Assembly (NCBI GenBank): GCA_964640655.1
Contig: CAZXFT010000005.1
Span: 62,001-126,000 of the forward strand
Direction of reading: 5' to 3'
Length of the DNA: 64,000 nucleotides
From: BJGO01 sp964640655
GTDB taxonomy: Bacteria > Bacteroidota > Bacteroidia > Chitinophagales > UBA10324
Positions 9,229 to 19,451 of this stretch are shown here, piece by piece; the stretch's first letter is position 1; the number at the start of each line of letters is the position of its first letter. The notes under the pieces were generated by a model that saw only the letters and a list, made by a program, of their open reading frames with translations, had not been told where the DNA came from and searched no databases. The translations under genes and the position numbers were made by a program.

Positions 9229-10767
9229 TTATTGTTGCAATAATCGTTTAAAGCTTACACGCTCCTCCACAATGTTGGCAACCTCGCTTACTGCAACGCG
9301 TTCCTGTTTCATAGAATCGCGCTCGCGAATGGTAACCGTATTATCGGAGAGTGTCTGATGATCAACGGTAATACAGTATGGCGTACCAATCGCATCCTGA
9401 CGGCGGTAGCGGCGGCCAATAGAATCTTTATCATCATACTGACAATAGAGTGTGTATTTCAAATCGTTAAAAATCTCCAATCCTTTTTCGGGCAGCCCGT
9501 CTTTTTTTAGCAAAGGCAATACTGCCACTTTAACGGGAGCTAGCGCCGGAGGGAATTTCATCACAATACGTTCGCTGCCATCTTCGAGTTTTTCGTTTTG
9601 ATAAGCAAAACTCATCATAGCTAAAACCATACGGTCTAACCCAATGGAGGTCTCAATTACATAGGGTGTATAGCTCTCGTTTATTTCCGGGTCGAAATAA
9701 GTCTGTTTTTTGCCTGAGAACTTCTCATGTTGTGATAAATCAAAATCGCTGCGGCTATGAATACCTTCCAACTCTTTGAACCCGAACGGAAATTTAAACT
9801 CTATATCACATGCGGCTTTGGCATAGTGTGCCAGTTTTAAATGATCGTGATAACGGTAACTCTCCAAAGGCAAGCCGAGTGCACGATGCCATTGCATTCG
9901 CTTCTCTTTCCAGTAGGTGTACCAGGTATCTTCTGAGCCGGGACGAATAAAGAATTGCATCTCCATTTGTTCAAACTCGCGCATACGGAATATAAACTGA
10001 CGTGCAACTATTTCGTTACGAAAAGCCTTACCCACTTGTGCTATGCCGAATGGCACTTTCATGCGAGAAGTTTTCTGCACATTTAAAAAATTTACAAAAA
10101 TACCCTGAGCCGTTTCAGGTCGCAGGTATATGGTGTTGGCTTCTTCAGTTACAGAACCCAACTGAGTATTAAACATCAGGTTAAACTGACGCACATCAGT
10201 CCAGTTGCGAGTTCCGCTGATGGCACAAACGATTTCTAAATCGAGTATAATTTGTTTTACCTCAGCCAAATCATTTTCTTCCAATGCTTTTTTAAATCTG
10301 GCGTTGTAGTCATCAATTTTCTTTTGATATTCCATCACACGCGGATTAGTGCTGCGGAACATTTGTGCATCAAAGTTTTCAAAACGCTTTGCTGCTTTTT
10401 CTACTTCCTTATCAATCTTGGCTTCAATTTTTGCGAGAGCCTCCTCAATCAACACATCGGCACGATAGCGCTTCTTGGAATCTTTATTATCTACCAAAGG
10501 ATCGTTGAATGCATCAACGTGACCACTTGCTTTCCATGTGGTAGGATGCATAAAAATTGCCGCGTCTATACCTACAATATTTTCGTGCATTTGCACCATG
10601 CTTTTCCACCAGTACTCGCGTATGTTCTTTTTCAATTCGGAACCATAGGGTCCGTAATCATACACAGCACTGAGGCCATCATAAATTTCAGATGACTGAA
10701 AAATGAAGCCATATTCTTTGGCATGAGAAACTAAATCTTTGAATAAATCCTGTGGTTGACTGCTCAT
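9229..10767 (-). CDS. glyS: Glycyl-tRNA synthetase (single-chain class II)
   Basis: A 512-residue homodimer-type class II synthetase that charges tRNA-Gly. Motifs include the N-terminal SSEIYDGLSAVYDYGPYG, motif 2 region YLRPETAQGIFVNF followed by FGIAQVGKAFRNEI, FIFRMREFEQMEMQFF, and motif 3 region ETSIGLDRMVLAMM. The C-terminal anticodon-binding domain starts near APVKVAVLPLL. The length fits the alpha2 GlyQS type rather than the alpha2beta2 form. It is the first gene of a minus-strand housekeeping run and diverges from the penicillin-acylase gene at 10854, with an 86-bp gap. Confidence 0.96.
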   Translation of the reverse strand: MSSQPQDLFKDLVSHAKEYGFIFQSSEIYDGLSAVYDYGPYGSELKKNIREYWWKSMVQMHENIVGIDAAIFMHPTTWKASGHVDAFNDPLVDNKDSKKRYRADVLIEEALAKIEAKIDKEVEKAAKRFENFDAQMFRSTNPRVMEYQKKIDDYNARFKKALEENDLAEVKQIILDLEIVCAISGTRNWTDVRQFNLMFNTQLGSVTEEANTIYLRPETAQGIFVNFLNVQKTSRMKVPFGIAQVGKAFRNEIVARQFIFRMREFEQMEMQFFIRPGSEDTWYTYWKEKRMQWHRALGLPLESYRYHDHLKLAHYAKAACDIEFKFPFGFKELEGIHSRSDFDLSQHEKFSGKKQTYFDPEINESYTPYVIETSIGLDRMVLAMMSFAYQNEKLEDGSERIVMKFPPALAPVKVAVLPLLKKDGLPEKGLEIFNDLKYTLYCQYDDKDSIGRRYRRQDAIGTPYCITVDHQTLSDNTVTIRERDSMKQERVAVSEVANIVEERVSFKRLLQQ

Positions 10768-10841
10768 AGGCCGGCAAAGGTAGTGGAACAGAATTTTTTC
10801 ATGCTATTTACATACAAGAATACGCTTGCTTTCAACCTGCT

Positions 10842-10849
10842 TATTTTCG
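10842..10849 (+). promoter_or_regulatory. Possible -7 promoter element
   Basis: TATTTTCG, one mismatch to TAnnTTTG, ends 4 nt before the ATG at 10854. If used, the transcript would be nearly leaderless. No clear -33 TTG at ideal spacing was confirmed. Confidence 0.3.
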
Positions 10850-10853
10850 TGGT

Positions 10854-13259
10854 ATGTTAAAATGGATTACCCGAATTGGAATTGGCTTGTTGCTGTTACT
10901 CTGCCTAGTTTTACTTGGACTTTATTTCTATGCACAATCTTTAAAACCCAAATACAACGGAGAAGTGCACGTTACAGGTTTGCAAAAGGAGAGCACTGTT
11001 TATTTTGATGAATACGGCATACCGCACATTTATGCGCAGAGTGAGCCCGATGCTTATTACACCTTAGGTTATGTGCATGCACAAGACAGACTATTTCAGA
11101 TGGAGTTGTTGCGCCGTGTTGGTGCAGGCAGGTTGAGTGAAATTTTAGGTAAAGACCTGATTGAGATAGATCGTTTTTTCAGAACCATAGGCATTCATCA
11201 AAATGCGCTCGAGTCAGCGGCAATGTATATGAACGACAGCACAGAAGCCTATCAGAAGGCAGCACTGGCTTATGTTAGGGGCATTAATGCTTTTATAGAT
11301 GAAGGTCGTTTGCCGGTTGAATTTAAATTGATAGGTATTTCGGCAGAGCATTTTAAAGTGAGCGATTTATATCTGGTGAGTGGCTATATGAGTTTCAGTT
11401 TTGCACTTGCTTTTAAAACTGATCCGCTATGCGAAAAAATGAAACGATTAGGCAACAGCTATCTCAAAGATCTTGCACCGCATTATGTTGAAGGCTCTGA
11501 AACAATTCCGGTGAACGAATCCGCTGCAGTAAAAATTAATTCAGATGCACTTTCAATAATCGACATTCTGGATAAAATTCCTGTTGCGCCGTGGATAGGT
11601 AGTAATTCTTTTATCGCCGCACCGTCACGTAGTGCCAGTGGCAAAGTTCTTTTTGGCAACGACACACATATTGCATACTCACAGCCATCAGTATGGTACG
11701 AGGCGCATCTCGAATATCCGGGTCATTCGTTTTATGGGAATTTTTTAGCTGGTTTTCCATTTGCTGCCATTGGTCATAACAGACAAATGGCTTGGGGTCT
11801 TACCATGCTCGAGCACGACGACATTGACTTTTATTTAGAAAAAGAAAATCCTAAAAACAGAAACGAATACAGGGTGAACGATGCTTGGATGCCCTATATC
11901 ATTTCACGCGAGACTATAAAAGTAAAAGGCAGCGATGATATTGTTTTTGAAGTAAAACATACACGTCACGGTCCGGTGATGAATGAAGCGATGAAGGATA
12001 TTGATGAACTGGAAAAGAATCCTGTGAGTATGTTTTGGGTACATACAAAGTTTCCAAGTACACTGATGAATGTAACTTATGAATTGGCTCATTCAAAAAA
12101 CCTGAATGAAGCAGAACAATCTGTATCAAAAATTATTTCCCCCGGATTAAATGTGATGTACGCAGATGCAGAAGGCAACATTGCATGGTGGGCTGCAGCT
12201 AAACTCATGAAACGTCCCGCACATACTGACCCAGTATTATTTTTGGATGGTAGCAGTGGCAAGGATGATATATTGGGGTATTACGATTTTAAAGAAAATC
12301 CTCACTCTGTAAATCCTGTTGCAGGATTTCTATATTCAGCCAATAACCAACCCGACAGCATGCAAGGCATTTTATTCCCGGGATATTATGTACCCGACGA
12401 CAGAGCACAAAAGATTGTTGCGTTCTCCAAAAGCAAAGAAAGATTTACTGCAGATGATTTCAAAGAATTGCAGGGAGATGTCATCAATCAGCAACAGGCT
12501 GCTTATGCTAAAAAACTTTTTGAGCTTATTCAGGCACAAGGCAGTACAGGCAAAGATCAGGTGAGCATACAGGCATTAAATGCTTTGCAGAAATGGAGCG
12601 GCAGCCATGAAGTGGACGAAATAGCCCCAACCGTTTATTACAAACTATTATATCATATATGGCATTTAAGTATGGCTGATGAAATCGGTGAAAAAAGTTT
12701 AGAGACTTTTCTTCACACACACCTGATGAAAAATTCGATTGGCGTGTTTCTCAGTAATAAGAACTCTGTTTGGTGGGATAATATCAAAACAGATAGCAAG
12801 GAAACAAGAAGTGACATATTATTAAAAGCTTTTGAACTTACCGTGAGTGAGTTAAAAAAGCAATTAGGTAAAAATGTAAGCGACTGGCAATGGGGTCGAG
12901 TACATACCCTAGAACATATCAGTGCCTTGGGAAGAAAAAAGCCTTTGAATCATTTTTTTAATGTAGGCCCCATGGCCGCACCGGGTGGTATGGAAACACT
13001 CAACAACAGCGGCTTTTCATTAAATGCTGAGGGTAAATATCCGGCAACATTCGGCCCGGCTATGCGCATATTGATTGACTTTGCCGACATCGAAAACTCA
13101 TTAAGCATTAATCCGACCGGACAAAGCGGTGTGTTCTCCTCGAAACATTTTTGTGATCAGGCATTGATGTATATCAATTGTAAATACCGCAAACAAATGA
13201 TGAATGAGGAGGAAATTAAACAAACAATTAATAATAAATTGGTATTTAAGCCTCAATAA
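10854..13259 (+). CDS. Penicillin-acylase-family N-terminal-nucleophile hydrolase
   Basis: An 801-residue Ntn hydrolase (peptidase S45 family). The N-terminus has one hydrophobic segment (residues ~8-27), a signal or membrane anchor. The alpha-chain region contains DEYGIPHIYAQSEPDAYYTLGYVHAQDRLFQMEL. The autocatalytic cleavage site and nucleophile is Ser250-Asn251 in PWIGSNSF, followed by GNDTHIAYSQPSVWYE, IGHNRQMAWGLTM and, late, PGGMETLNNSGFS. Family members hydrolyse amides such as acyl-homoserine lactones, cyclic lipopeptides or beta-lactams; the substrate here cannot be read from the sequence. Location is probably periplasmic or membrane-tethered. Confidence 0.9.
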   Translation: MLKWITRIGIGLLLLLCLVLLGLYFYAQSLKPKYNGEVHVTGLQKESTVYFDEYGIPHIYAQSEPDAYYTLGYVHAQDRLFQMELLRRVGAGRLSEILGKDLIEIDRFFRTIGIHQNALESAAMYMNDSTEAYQKAALAYVRGINAFIDEGRLPVEFKLIGISAEHFKVSDLYLVSGYMSFSFALAFKTDPLCEKMKRLGNSYLKDLAPHYVEGSETIPVNESAAVKINSDALSIIDILDKIPVAPWIGSNSFIAAPSRSASGKVLFGNDTHIAYSQPSVWYEAHLEYPGHSFYGNFLAGFPFAAIGHNRQMAWGLTMLEHDDIDFYLEKENPKNRNEYRVNDAWMPYIISRETIKVKGSDDIVFEVKHTRHGPVMNEAMKDIDELEKNPVSMFWVHTKFPSTLMNVTYELAHSKNLNEAEQSVSKIISPGLNVMYADAEGNIAWWAAAKLMKRPAHTDPVLFLDGSSGKDDILGYYDFKENPHSVNPVAGFLYSANNQPDSMQGILFPGYYVPDDRAQKIVAFSKSKERFTADDFKELQGDVINQQQAAYAKKLFELIQAQGSTGKDQVSIQALNALQKWSGSHEVDEIAPTVYYKLLYHIWHLSMADEIGEKSLETFLHTHLMKNSIGVFLSNKNSVWWDNIKTDSKETRSDILLKAFELTVSELKKQLGKNVSDWQWGRVHTLEHISALGRKKPLNHFFNVGPMAAPGGMETLNNSGFSLNAEGKYPATFGPAMRILIDFADIENSLSINPTGQSGVFSSKHFCDQALMYINCKYRKQMMNEEEIKQTINNKLVFKPQ

Positions 13260-13296
13260 ATATAATTATTATTACCTTTCAGTAAACTTTTTTGCT

Positions 13297-14970
13297 ATGA
13301 AAAATTTTTACCTGCTGTTATTAAGCCTTGTTATTTGTTATCAGAACAGAAGCCTTGCGCAGAATTATATGTTATACTATAGCCCCATTATCTCACAACC
13401 CTGCGAGTTTGATTTGGGGACATTCGTGAATAAACCATCAAATATCAGACTGTACCATACCTTAAACGATGAATGGGATGGACCCATAGATTCCAGTTAT
13501 TGTATTGGTGTAAGTTCAGGAGATAATTCATACATAACTATTGATACAAATAGCTTCAATAAAAGTAAAGCACTTTTTATTCAGTTCGATATCCCTAACA
13601 ATCCGGGTTTGTCTTTGTTTCCCAATTCAATTTATGCTATTAATGCAATTATAATCTTTGATGGTTTTAATGCGTTACAAATTGATACCCTTTGCAATAT
13701 AGGAGCTTGTACACAATCCAGAATTACTATTGCCATACCGGATAGTGCAGGTATTCCCTATTCGGCAGAACGTGTTTATTACGGCAAGTATAAATCTAAT
13801 TGGGACTATAGTTCGATACTTGCTTGCATACCCATTGAATATTTTGATCAGCAAAAAGTTACTTCTTTAACATATAGAATCAAACTAATACCCGATGCTG
13901 TTACAGGGTATGTCAACTTATATTTTCCTACTATTGAACATACACCTACCAATACGTTTTCGGGAATTACTGCTACTCCGACGTCCGGTTCATATAGTTA
14001 TTCATTTAATATTTTTTGGTATAACCATCTGGGATTACACACCGCCAATATTTATCCCAACGCCAATAACATTACTGATATTCCCATCCATTTCTCACCC
14101 AATCCGAGCACACAAGCCATAGCTAACATTTACATCAACGATCAGGTATTTGTATCATTTCAACCTTATACCCAATTAAAACCGGACCTTGTTAATGGCG
14201 GCACTATACCACATCTGTTTAATTTAATTAATAATGGAGGTGACATTTGTTTAAATGTATTTGTTGAGATAGTTGTGGAAGATGATAATTCATTCACATA
14301 CCGAAGCGGCACGGTTTCGCTCGATGGACATATGAGTTGTATGATGTTTAAGAAAGGCGGAAAAATGATTGTGGATGTAGGATCCACTTTTCATTATGGA
14401 AGTGGTGGAATGGGCGTATTAGCCTGGCAAACCGGTGCTGTAGTGGATATTAAAAAAAATGCAGAACTCATTATACATAACCGTTTGAATATTTGCGAAA
14501 ACAGTATGGAAGAAGGCCCACAACAAATCTATGTTACCTTAAACGAAGGTGCCACTTTAACTTTTGCTCCCGGTTCAAGACTCACCAATGAGTTTAGCAT
14601 TGACGGGTTAATGAAGTTGAATGTGATTATGAATGGTGGCACGTTAAACTATCAAAATCTTTCAGCAGAAGATCAGCAATTGCTGAATATCATTTATCCT
14701 GAACGCAACAATTCTTTGCAATCAAACATTACCTTATATCAGAACCCGGTTCACGAACAGTTGTCGTTTTCATACAATGCAGAGAGAGGCGAAAACTTAG
14801 AGATAAATGTTTATGATTCCACAGGAAGATTAATGCTTAGTAAAGAAATGCCTTGTGAAAAAGGATTGAACTATCAGCACTTCAACAGTTCGCTATGGCC
14901 ACAGGGTATTTATCTGATGCAATTAATCACCGGAGAAAACAATGCGGTGTTTAAGTTGGCGAAACAATAA
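13297..14970 (+). CDS. Secreted T9SS type A cargo protein, unknown function
   Basis: A 557-residue exported protein. The ATG at 13297 starts a clear signal peptide (MKNFYLLLLSLVICYQ..SLAQ); the frame is open upstream into the previous gene but that extension lacks a signal. The body is beta-rich. Its C-terminal part contains a Gly-rich stretch (SLDGHMSCMMFKKGGKM, NAELIIHNRLNICENS, LNEGATLTFAPGSRL) resembling a right-handed beta-helix. The last ~75 residues form a type A T9SS sorting domain (YQNPVHEQLSFSY, INVYDSTGRLML, PQGIYLMQLITG). No catalytic motif is seen. Confidence 0.82.
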   Translation: MKNFYLLLLSLVICYQNRSLAQNYMLYYSPIISQPCEFDLGTFVNKPSNIRLYHTLNDEWDGPIDSSYCIGVSSGDNSYITIDTNSFNKSKALFIQFDIPNNPGLSLFPNSIYAINAIIIFDGFNALQIDTLCNIGACTQSRITIAIPDSAGIPYSAERVYYGKYKSNWDYSSILACIPIEYFDQQKVTSLTYRIKLIPDAVTGYVNLYFPTIEHTPTNTFSGITATPTSGSYSYSFNIFWYNHLGLHTANIYPNANNITDIPIHFSPNPSTQAIANIYINDQVFVSFQPYTQLKPDLVNGGTIPHLFNLINNGGDICLNVFVEIVVEDDNSFTYRSGTVSLDGHMSCMMFKKGGKMIVDVGSTFHYGSGGMGVLAWQTGAVVDIKKNAELIIHNRLNICENSMEEGPQQIYVTLNEGATLTFAPGSRLTNEFSIDGLMKLNVIMNGGTLNYQNLSAEDQQLLNIIYPERNNSLQSNITLYQNPVHEQLSFSYNAERGENLEINVYDSTGRLMLSKEMPCEKGLNYQHFNSSLWPQGIYLMQLITGENNAVFKLAKQ

Positions 14971-14973
14971 GGT

Positions 14974-14993
14974 TTGCTATAAAATCATAGCAA
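14974..14993. other. Hairpin between convergent genes
   Basis: Inverted repeat TTGCTAT / ATAGCAA with a 6-nt loop in the 34-bp gap between two converging genes. Neither strand has a following T-run, so it is not a canonical terminator. Confidence 0.4.
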
Positions 14994-15004
14994 GTAAATC
15001 ACTG

Positions 15005-15742
15005 CTAATTTTGATGTATCAGGTGTATTTGTTCCTGAACTAGCAAAGGCAGGCCTTTAAACTTTCTGATAAGTTGTGCTATAGTAACCACATCACGCTC
15101 GCAATAAGACACTATGCGGGGCAAATCTTTTTCTTTCCAATACACACGTGCCACATCGCTGCCGTCAATATCTTGCTTTGGTGATTCGATGTTGAGTAAA
15201 CGAGCTAAAAGTTTTAGCGAGGTATAATTTTTATAATCTCCAAAGCGCCACAGTTGCATGGTGTCCACGTGATGCACATCGTAAGGTTTGCGACCTGATA
15301 TGTCGAGCAGGACAGGCAGTTTCAGTTCATGAATTAACAACCTGCGACATAAAAAGGGAATATCAAATTCACGAATGTTATGACCTGCAAAAAAAAAATT
15401 TGATGCGTCTTTATAGTACTTGTTCAAAACGGTTATAAAATCGGTGAGCAATTGTTTTTCATCATCACCGAAAAAACTTTTAACCCGGAATGAAAGAGCT
15501 CCGGTCTTTTTCTCTTTATGGAATATACCCATGCTGATACAAATCACTTTACCAAACTCGGCATATATACCGGCGTGGTTAAAATATTTTTCATCTTCGT
15601 TTTCGTTTTCCTGATGCAAACGCGCCGTCTTGGTTAAATACATCTGCCGCATTTCTTTGTCCAGATTATGGATACTTGCATATTGCGGTACAGTTTCAAT
15701 ATCGACGCATAACAGCGACTCGGGTTTAATATGATCGAGCAT
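15005..15742 (-). CDS. Predicted 3'-5' exonuclease (PolB-type DEDDy)
   Basis: A 245-residue RNase H-fold protein resembling the stand-alone exonuclease domain of family B DNA polymerases. The three DEDDy motifs are visible: Exo I CVDIETV (Asp and Glu metal ligands), Exo II GHNIREFDIPFL, and Exo III YCERDVV (Tyr-x3-Asp). There is no polymerase domain. Such proteins are taken to trim DNA or RNA 3' ends in repair, though that role is inferred from the family. It lies 231 bp downstream of icmF on the same strand and converges on a T9SS cargo gene. Confidence 0.85.
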   Translation of the reverse strand: MLDHIKPESLLCVDIETVPQYASIHNLDKEMRQMYLTKTARLHQENENEDEKYFNHAGIYAEFGKVICISMGIFHKEKKTGALSFRVKSFFGDDEKQLLTDFITVLNKYYKDASNFFFAGHNIREFDIPFLCRRLLIHELKLPVLLDISGRKPYDVHHVDTMQLWRFGDYKNYTSLKLLARLLNIESPKQDIDGSDVARVYWKEKDLPRIVSYCERDVVTIAQLIRKFKGLPLLVQEQIHLIHQN

Positions 15743-15973
15743 AACAAAGTGTTTAAGGCAAGGTAGAGAAAATAATCAATTATGCAAATACTTAATGAAA
15801 CAGAATGTTAACTCAGCCTTATATATTGGAATAACTTGAACAATGAATCTACCTATATATCGTAAGGAATAATCGTTTTTAATAAAAACAGATTACTGTT
15901 AACGGACAACCGGAATAGAATCCAGTAGTAGATATTCAAGTGATGTTACAAAACCTGCAGAGCAATGATTTCA
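15743..15973. other. Intergenic region, no gene detected
   Basis: 231 bp between the icmF stop and the exonuclease start, the longest gap in the window. It is AT-rich. I see no ORF with coding character, no tRNA and no strong terminator; it presumably holds the exonuclease promoter. Confidence 0.5.
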
Positions 15974-18900
15974 TTACATATTGCGGCGATATTGACCACC
16001 TACTTCAAATAAAGCATGGGTTATTTGTCCTAAAGAACAATATTTGGCCACTTCCATCAGCGATTCGAACATGTTTTTATTCTGTACCGCAATTAGTTGT
16101 AACTCTTTAAGCAAATGATTGCTCTTATCGTTATGTGCAGCATTTAAATCATTCAACATCTGTATCTGATATTCTTTCTCTTCAGTAGTTGCGCGAATAA
16201 CTTCTTTGGGTAAAATAGTTGGTGAGCCTTTTGAACTCAGGAAAGTGTTGACACCAATGATGGGAAACTCGCCGGTATGTTTCAATGTCTCATAGTAAAG
16301 ACTTTCTTCCTGAATCTTTCCGCGCTGATACATAGTTTCCATAGCTCCGAGCACGCCACCACGCTCAGTAATTCGTTCAAACTCCTGCAACACTGCTTCT
16401 TCAACAAGGTCTGTTAATTCATTGATGATAAAAGAACCCTGCAATGGGTTTTCATTCTTTGCCAATCCCAACTCACGATTGATGATCAATTGAATAGCCA
16501 TAGCACGGCGAACACTTTCTTCAGTTGGTGTGGTGATGGCTTCATCATATGCGTTGGTATGAAGCGAGTTGCAATTATCATATATGGCATATAATGCCTG
16601 CAGTGTGGTACGGATGTCGTTAAAGTCAATCTCCTGTGCATGCAAACTGCGGCCACTGGTTTGTATATGGTACTTTAACATCTGTGAGCGCTCGTTGGCT
16701 CCATATTTATTCTTCATAGCCTTAGCCCAGATGCGACGTGCCACACGACCTATTACTGCATACTCGGGGTCGATTCCATTCGAGAAAAAGAATGAAAGGT
16801 TAGGTGCAAAGTCGTCAATATGCATACCGCGACTCAGGTAATATTCTACATAAGTAAAACCATTGGCTAACGTAAATGCTAATTGAGAAATTGGGTTAGC
16901 ACCGGCTTCAGCTATATGATATCCGCTGATAGAAACTGAATAGAAATTGCGCACTTTGTTTTTAATAAAATACTCCTGCACATCTCCCATCAGTCTCAGC
17001 GAAAATTCCGTTGAAAAAATGCATGTGTTTTGTGCCTGATCTTCTTTCAGAATATCGGCCTGTACTGTGCCACGAACTGCACTTAAGGTTTGTACTTTTA
17101 TTTTCTCATAAACCTCTTTGTCCAAAACTTGGTCGCCGGTAACACCGAGCAACATTAAACCAAGCCCATCATTTCCTGAAGGTAATTCTCCCTGATACCT
17201 TGGACGAGGAACACCTTTCTTTTTATAGATTTCATCAATCTTAGCATTGACCATATCGGTGAGGCCATGTTCATGAATGTAAGTTTCGCATTGCTGATCT
17301 ATTGCCGCATTCATAAAGAAAGAAGTCAGTATGGCAGCAGGACCATTGATAGTCATACTTACTGAAGTTTTTGGATCGGCAAGATTGAATCCACTGTATA
17401 ATTTCTTCGCATCATCCAGGCAACAAATACTCACACCACTGTTGCCAATCTTTCCATATATGTCGGGACGATGATCCGGATCGTTGCCATATAGCGTAAC
17501 AGAATCGAAAGCTGTTGACAGGCGTTTGGCAGGCATACCAAGCGATACATAATGAAAGCGCTTGTTGGTTCTTTCTGGTCCACCTTCGCCGGCAAACATT
17601 CTTGTTGGGTCTTCACCCTCGCGTTTGAAAGGGAACACACCTGCAGTATATGGAAATTCTCCGGGGAAATTTTCCTGCAACACCCAGCGAACTATTTCTC
17701 CCCAGTTTTCATAATCGGGAGTAGCCACTTTTGGAATGCGTGTTTGGCTTAATGATACCGTATATGGCTTCACGCAAACATCTTTTCCGCGAACCTGATA
17801 TACAAATTCATCGGCATGATATTGCAAACAAGTTTGTTTCCAGTCGGCAATCACTTTTTTCAGCGGTCCAAATAGTTTCATCTCGTGTTCAGCATACAAC
17901 TCCTGCAATTCTTTGCGCAGACGGTCTTTATCTGCAATAGCGCTTTTATCAATTTTTGAAATAGTGTATTGAATACTGAATAATGTGGTAGAAATTTCTG
18001 TTTGTTCATTAACCCATTGATCATAACGACGATTATTTTCGGCAATCTCACTCAGGTAACGTGTTCGTGCAGGTGGAATAATGTAAATCTTCTCACTCAT
18101 TTCTGCTGTAACCTCAAAAGAAGATTTTAAATCAATGCCCGTTTTATCGGTTATCTTTTGAATCACTGCTTTATACAGTTGATTCATTCCGGGGTCATTA
18201 AACTGAGAGGCAATAGTGCCAAATACTGGCAAACTTTCATCAGCAGCATCCCACAACTGATGGTTGCGCTTGTATTGTTTCTTTACATCGCGTAATGCAT
18301 CGAGAGCACCACGTTTATCGAACTTGTTGAGCGCAATGATGTCTGCAAAGTCGAGCATGTCAATTTTTTCTAACTGAGAAGCAGCACCGTATTCAGGAGT
18401 CATTACATAGAGGCTGGCATCGCTGTGTTCTATTATTTCAGTGTCACTTTGTCCAATGCCCGAGGTTTCGAGAATAATTAAATCAAACTGTGCTGCCTTT
18501 ACAACATCCACTGCATCTTTTACATAACGACTTAATGCCAGATTCGATTGTCGTGTAGCCAATGAACGCATATACACTCTCTCGTTCTTGATGCTGTTCA
18601 TACGAATACGATCACCCAACAATGCGCCACCAGTCTTACGTTTAGACGGATCAACAGAAAGTATAGCAATGTTTTTATCCTTGAAATCAATTAAAAAACG
18701 ACGCACAAGTTCATCTACTAAAGATGATTTTCCTGCACCACCCGTACCGGTGATACCAAGTACAGGTGTTTTCTTTAGGTCACTTCCTACAGCACTAGAC
18801 CTCAAAAAAGGTTTGATGAAATGAAATTCTTCCTCATAGTTCTCGGCACATGATATGAGACCGGCAATGATGCGTTGGTTTTTCTTTTTTAAACCTTCGC

Positions 18901-19429
18901 TTAAAGTAAGTTGACTAATGGTTGCTGTTTGTTTTTCATCTTCATTCCATGCTTCTTCGCTAATGGGTAAAAAAGATGAAGGATGGCCGGATGCAAAATC
19001 AGCTTTTTGTAAAAGGTCGTTAATCATTCCCTGCAGGCCGAGTGTGCGGCCATCGTCAGGGTGATAAATACGAGCTATGCCATATTCATGCAGTTCTTTG
19101 ATTTCCTCGGGTAATATAGTGCCACCACCGCCGCCAAATATTCTAATATGAGAACATCCTTTTTCTTTAAGCAGATCATACATATACTTGAAGTATTCCA
19201 TATGTCCCCCTTGATAGCTGGTCATGGCTATACCTTGCGCATCTTCCTGTATGGCACAGTTCACCACCTCCTGAACACTCCTGTCGTGACCCAAATGAAT
19301 AACCTCAGCACCGCTACTTTGAATGATACGGCGCATGATGTTTATCGCTGCATCGTGGCCATCGAATAATGATGCCGCAGTAACTATTCTGATTTTATTC
19401 TTGGGTTGATAAGGTAATTGCTCTTTCAT
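15974..19429 (-). CDS. icmF: Fused B12-dependent isobutyryl-CoA mutase (IcmF)
   Basis: An 1151-residue three-part enzyme. N-terminal cobalamin-binding domain (about 10-150): D23-G-H25-D with axial-ligand His25, and a Gly-rich IFGGGGGTI. Middle MeaB-type G-protein chaperone domain (about 200-500): Walker A GTGGAGKSS with Lys234, SVDPSKRKTGGALLGDRIRM, and NKFD. C-terminal mutase TIM barrel (about 560-1150): PYTAGVFPF, GDVQEYF, YHIAEAGANP. Substrate markers: Phe612 (RMFAGEGG) replaces the methylmalonyl-CoA mutase Tyr, and Gln800 (AQNT) replaces its Arg, the isobutyryl/n-butyryl-CoA type. It interconverts branched and linear C4 (possibly C5) acyl-CoAs, with built-in chaperoning for B12 loading. 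Confidence 0.96.
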   Translation of the reverse strand: MKEQLPYQPKNKIRIVTAASLFDGHDAAINIMRRIIQSSGAEVIHLGHDRSVQEVVNCAIQEDAQGIAMTSYQGGHMEYFKYMYDLLKEKGCSHIRIFGGGGGTILPEEIKELHEYGIARIYHPDDGRTLGLQGMINDLLQKADFASGHPSSFLPISEEAWNEDEKQTATISQLTLSEGLKKKNQRIIAGLISCAENYEEEFHFIKPFLRSSAVGSDLKKTPVLGITGTGGAGKSSLVDELVRRFLIDFKDKNIAILSVDPSKRKTGGALLGDRIRMNSIKNERVYMRSLATRQSNLALSRYVKDAVDVVKAAQFDLIILETSGIGQSDTEIIEHSDASLYVMTPEYGAASQLEKIDMLDFADIIALNKFDKRGALDALRDVKKQYKRNHQLWDAADESLPVFGTIASQFNDPGMNQLYKAVIQKITDKTGIDLKSSFEVTAEMSEKIYIIPPARTRYLSEIAENNRRYDQWVNEQTEISTTLFSIQYTISKIDKSAIADKDRLRKELQELYAEHEMKLFGPLKKVIADWKQTCLQYHADEFVYQVRGKDVCVKPYTVSLSQTRIPKVATPDYENWGEIVRWVLQENFPGEFPYTAGVFPFKREGEDPTRMFAGEGGPERTNKRFHYVSLGMPAKRLSTAFDSVTLYGNDPDHRPDIYGKIGNSGVSICCLDDAKKLYSGFNLADPKTSVSMTINGPAAILTSFFMNAAIDQQCETYIHEHGLTDMVNAKIDEIYKKKGVPRPRYQGELPSGNDGLGLMLLGVTGDQVLDKEVYEKIKVQTLSAVRGTVQADILKEDQAQNTCIFSTEFSLRLMGDVQEYFIKNKVRNFYSVSISGYHIAEAGANPISQLAFTLANGFTYVEYYLSRGMHIDDFAPNLSFFFSNGIDPEYAVIGRVARRIWAKAMKNKYGANERSQMLKYHIQTSGRSLHAQEIDFNDIRTTLQALYAIYDNCNSLHTNAYDEAITTPTEESVRRAMAIQLIINRELGLAKNENPLQGSFIINELTDLVEEAVLQEFERITERGGVLGAMETMYQRGKIQEESLYYETLKHTGEFPIIGVNTFLSSKGSPTILPKEVIRATTEEKEYQIQMLNDLNAAHNDKSNHLLKELQLIAVQNKNMFESLMEVAKYCSLGQITHALFEVGGQYRRNM

Positions 19430-19451
19430 AAAATTCTGAACAGGTCGTTTG

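Noticed and set aside
10252..10695. A 147-codon plus-strand open frame inside glyS
   Set aside because: It lies fully antisense to a well-supported synthetase and its product has low-complexity Phe/Ile composition with no motif.
15974..19429. Reading this as separate meaB and mutase genes
   Set aside because: A single uninterrupted frame joins the B12, G-protein and mutase domains in the IcmF order.
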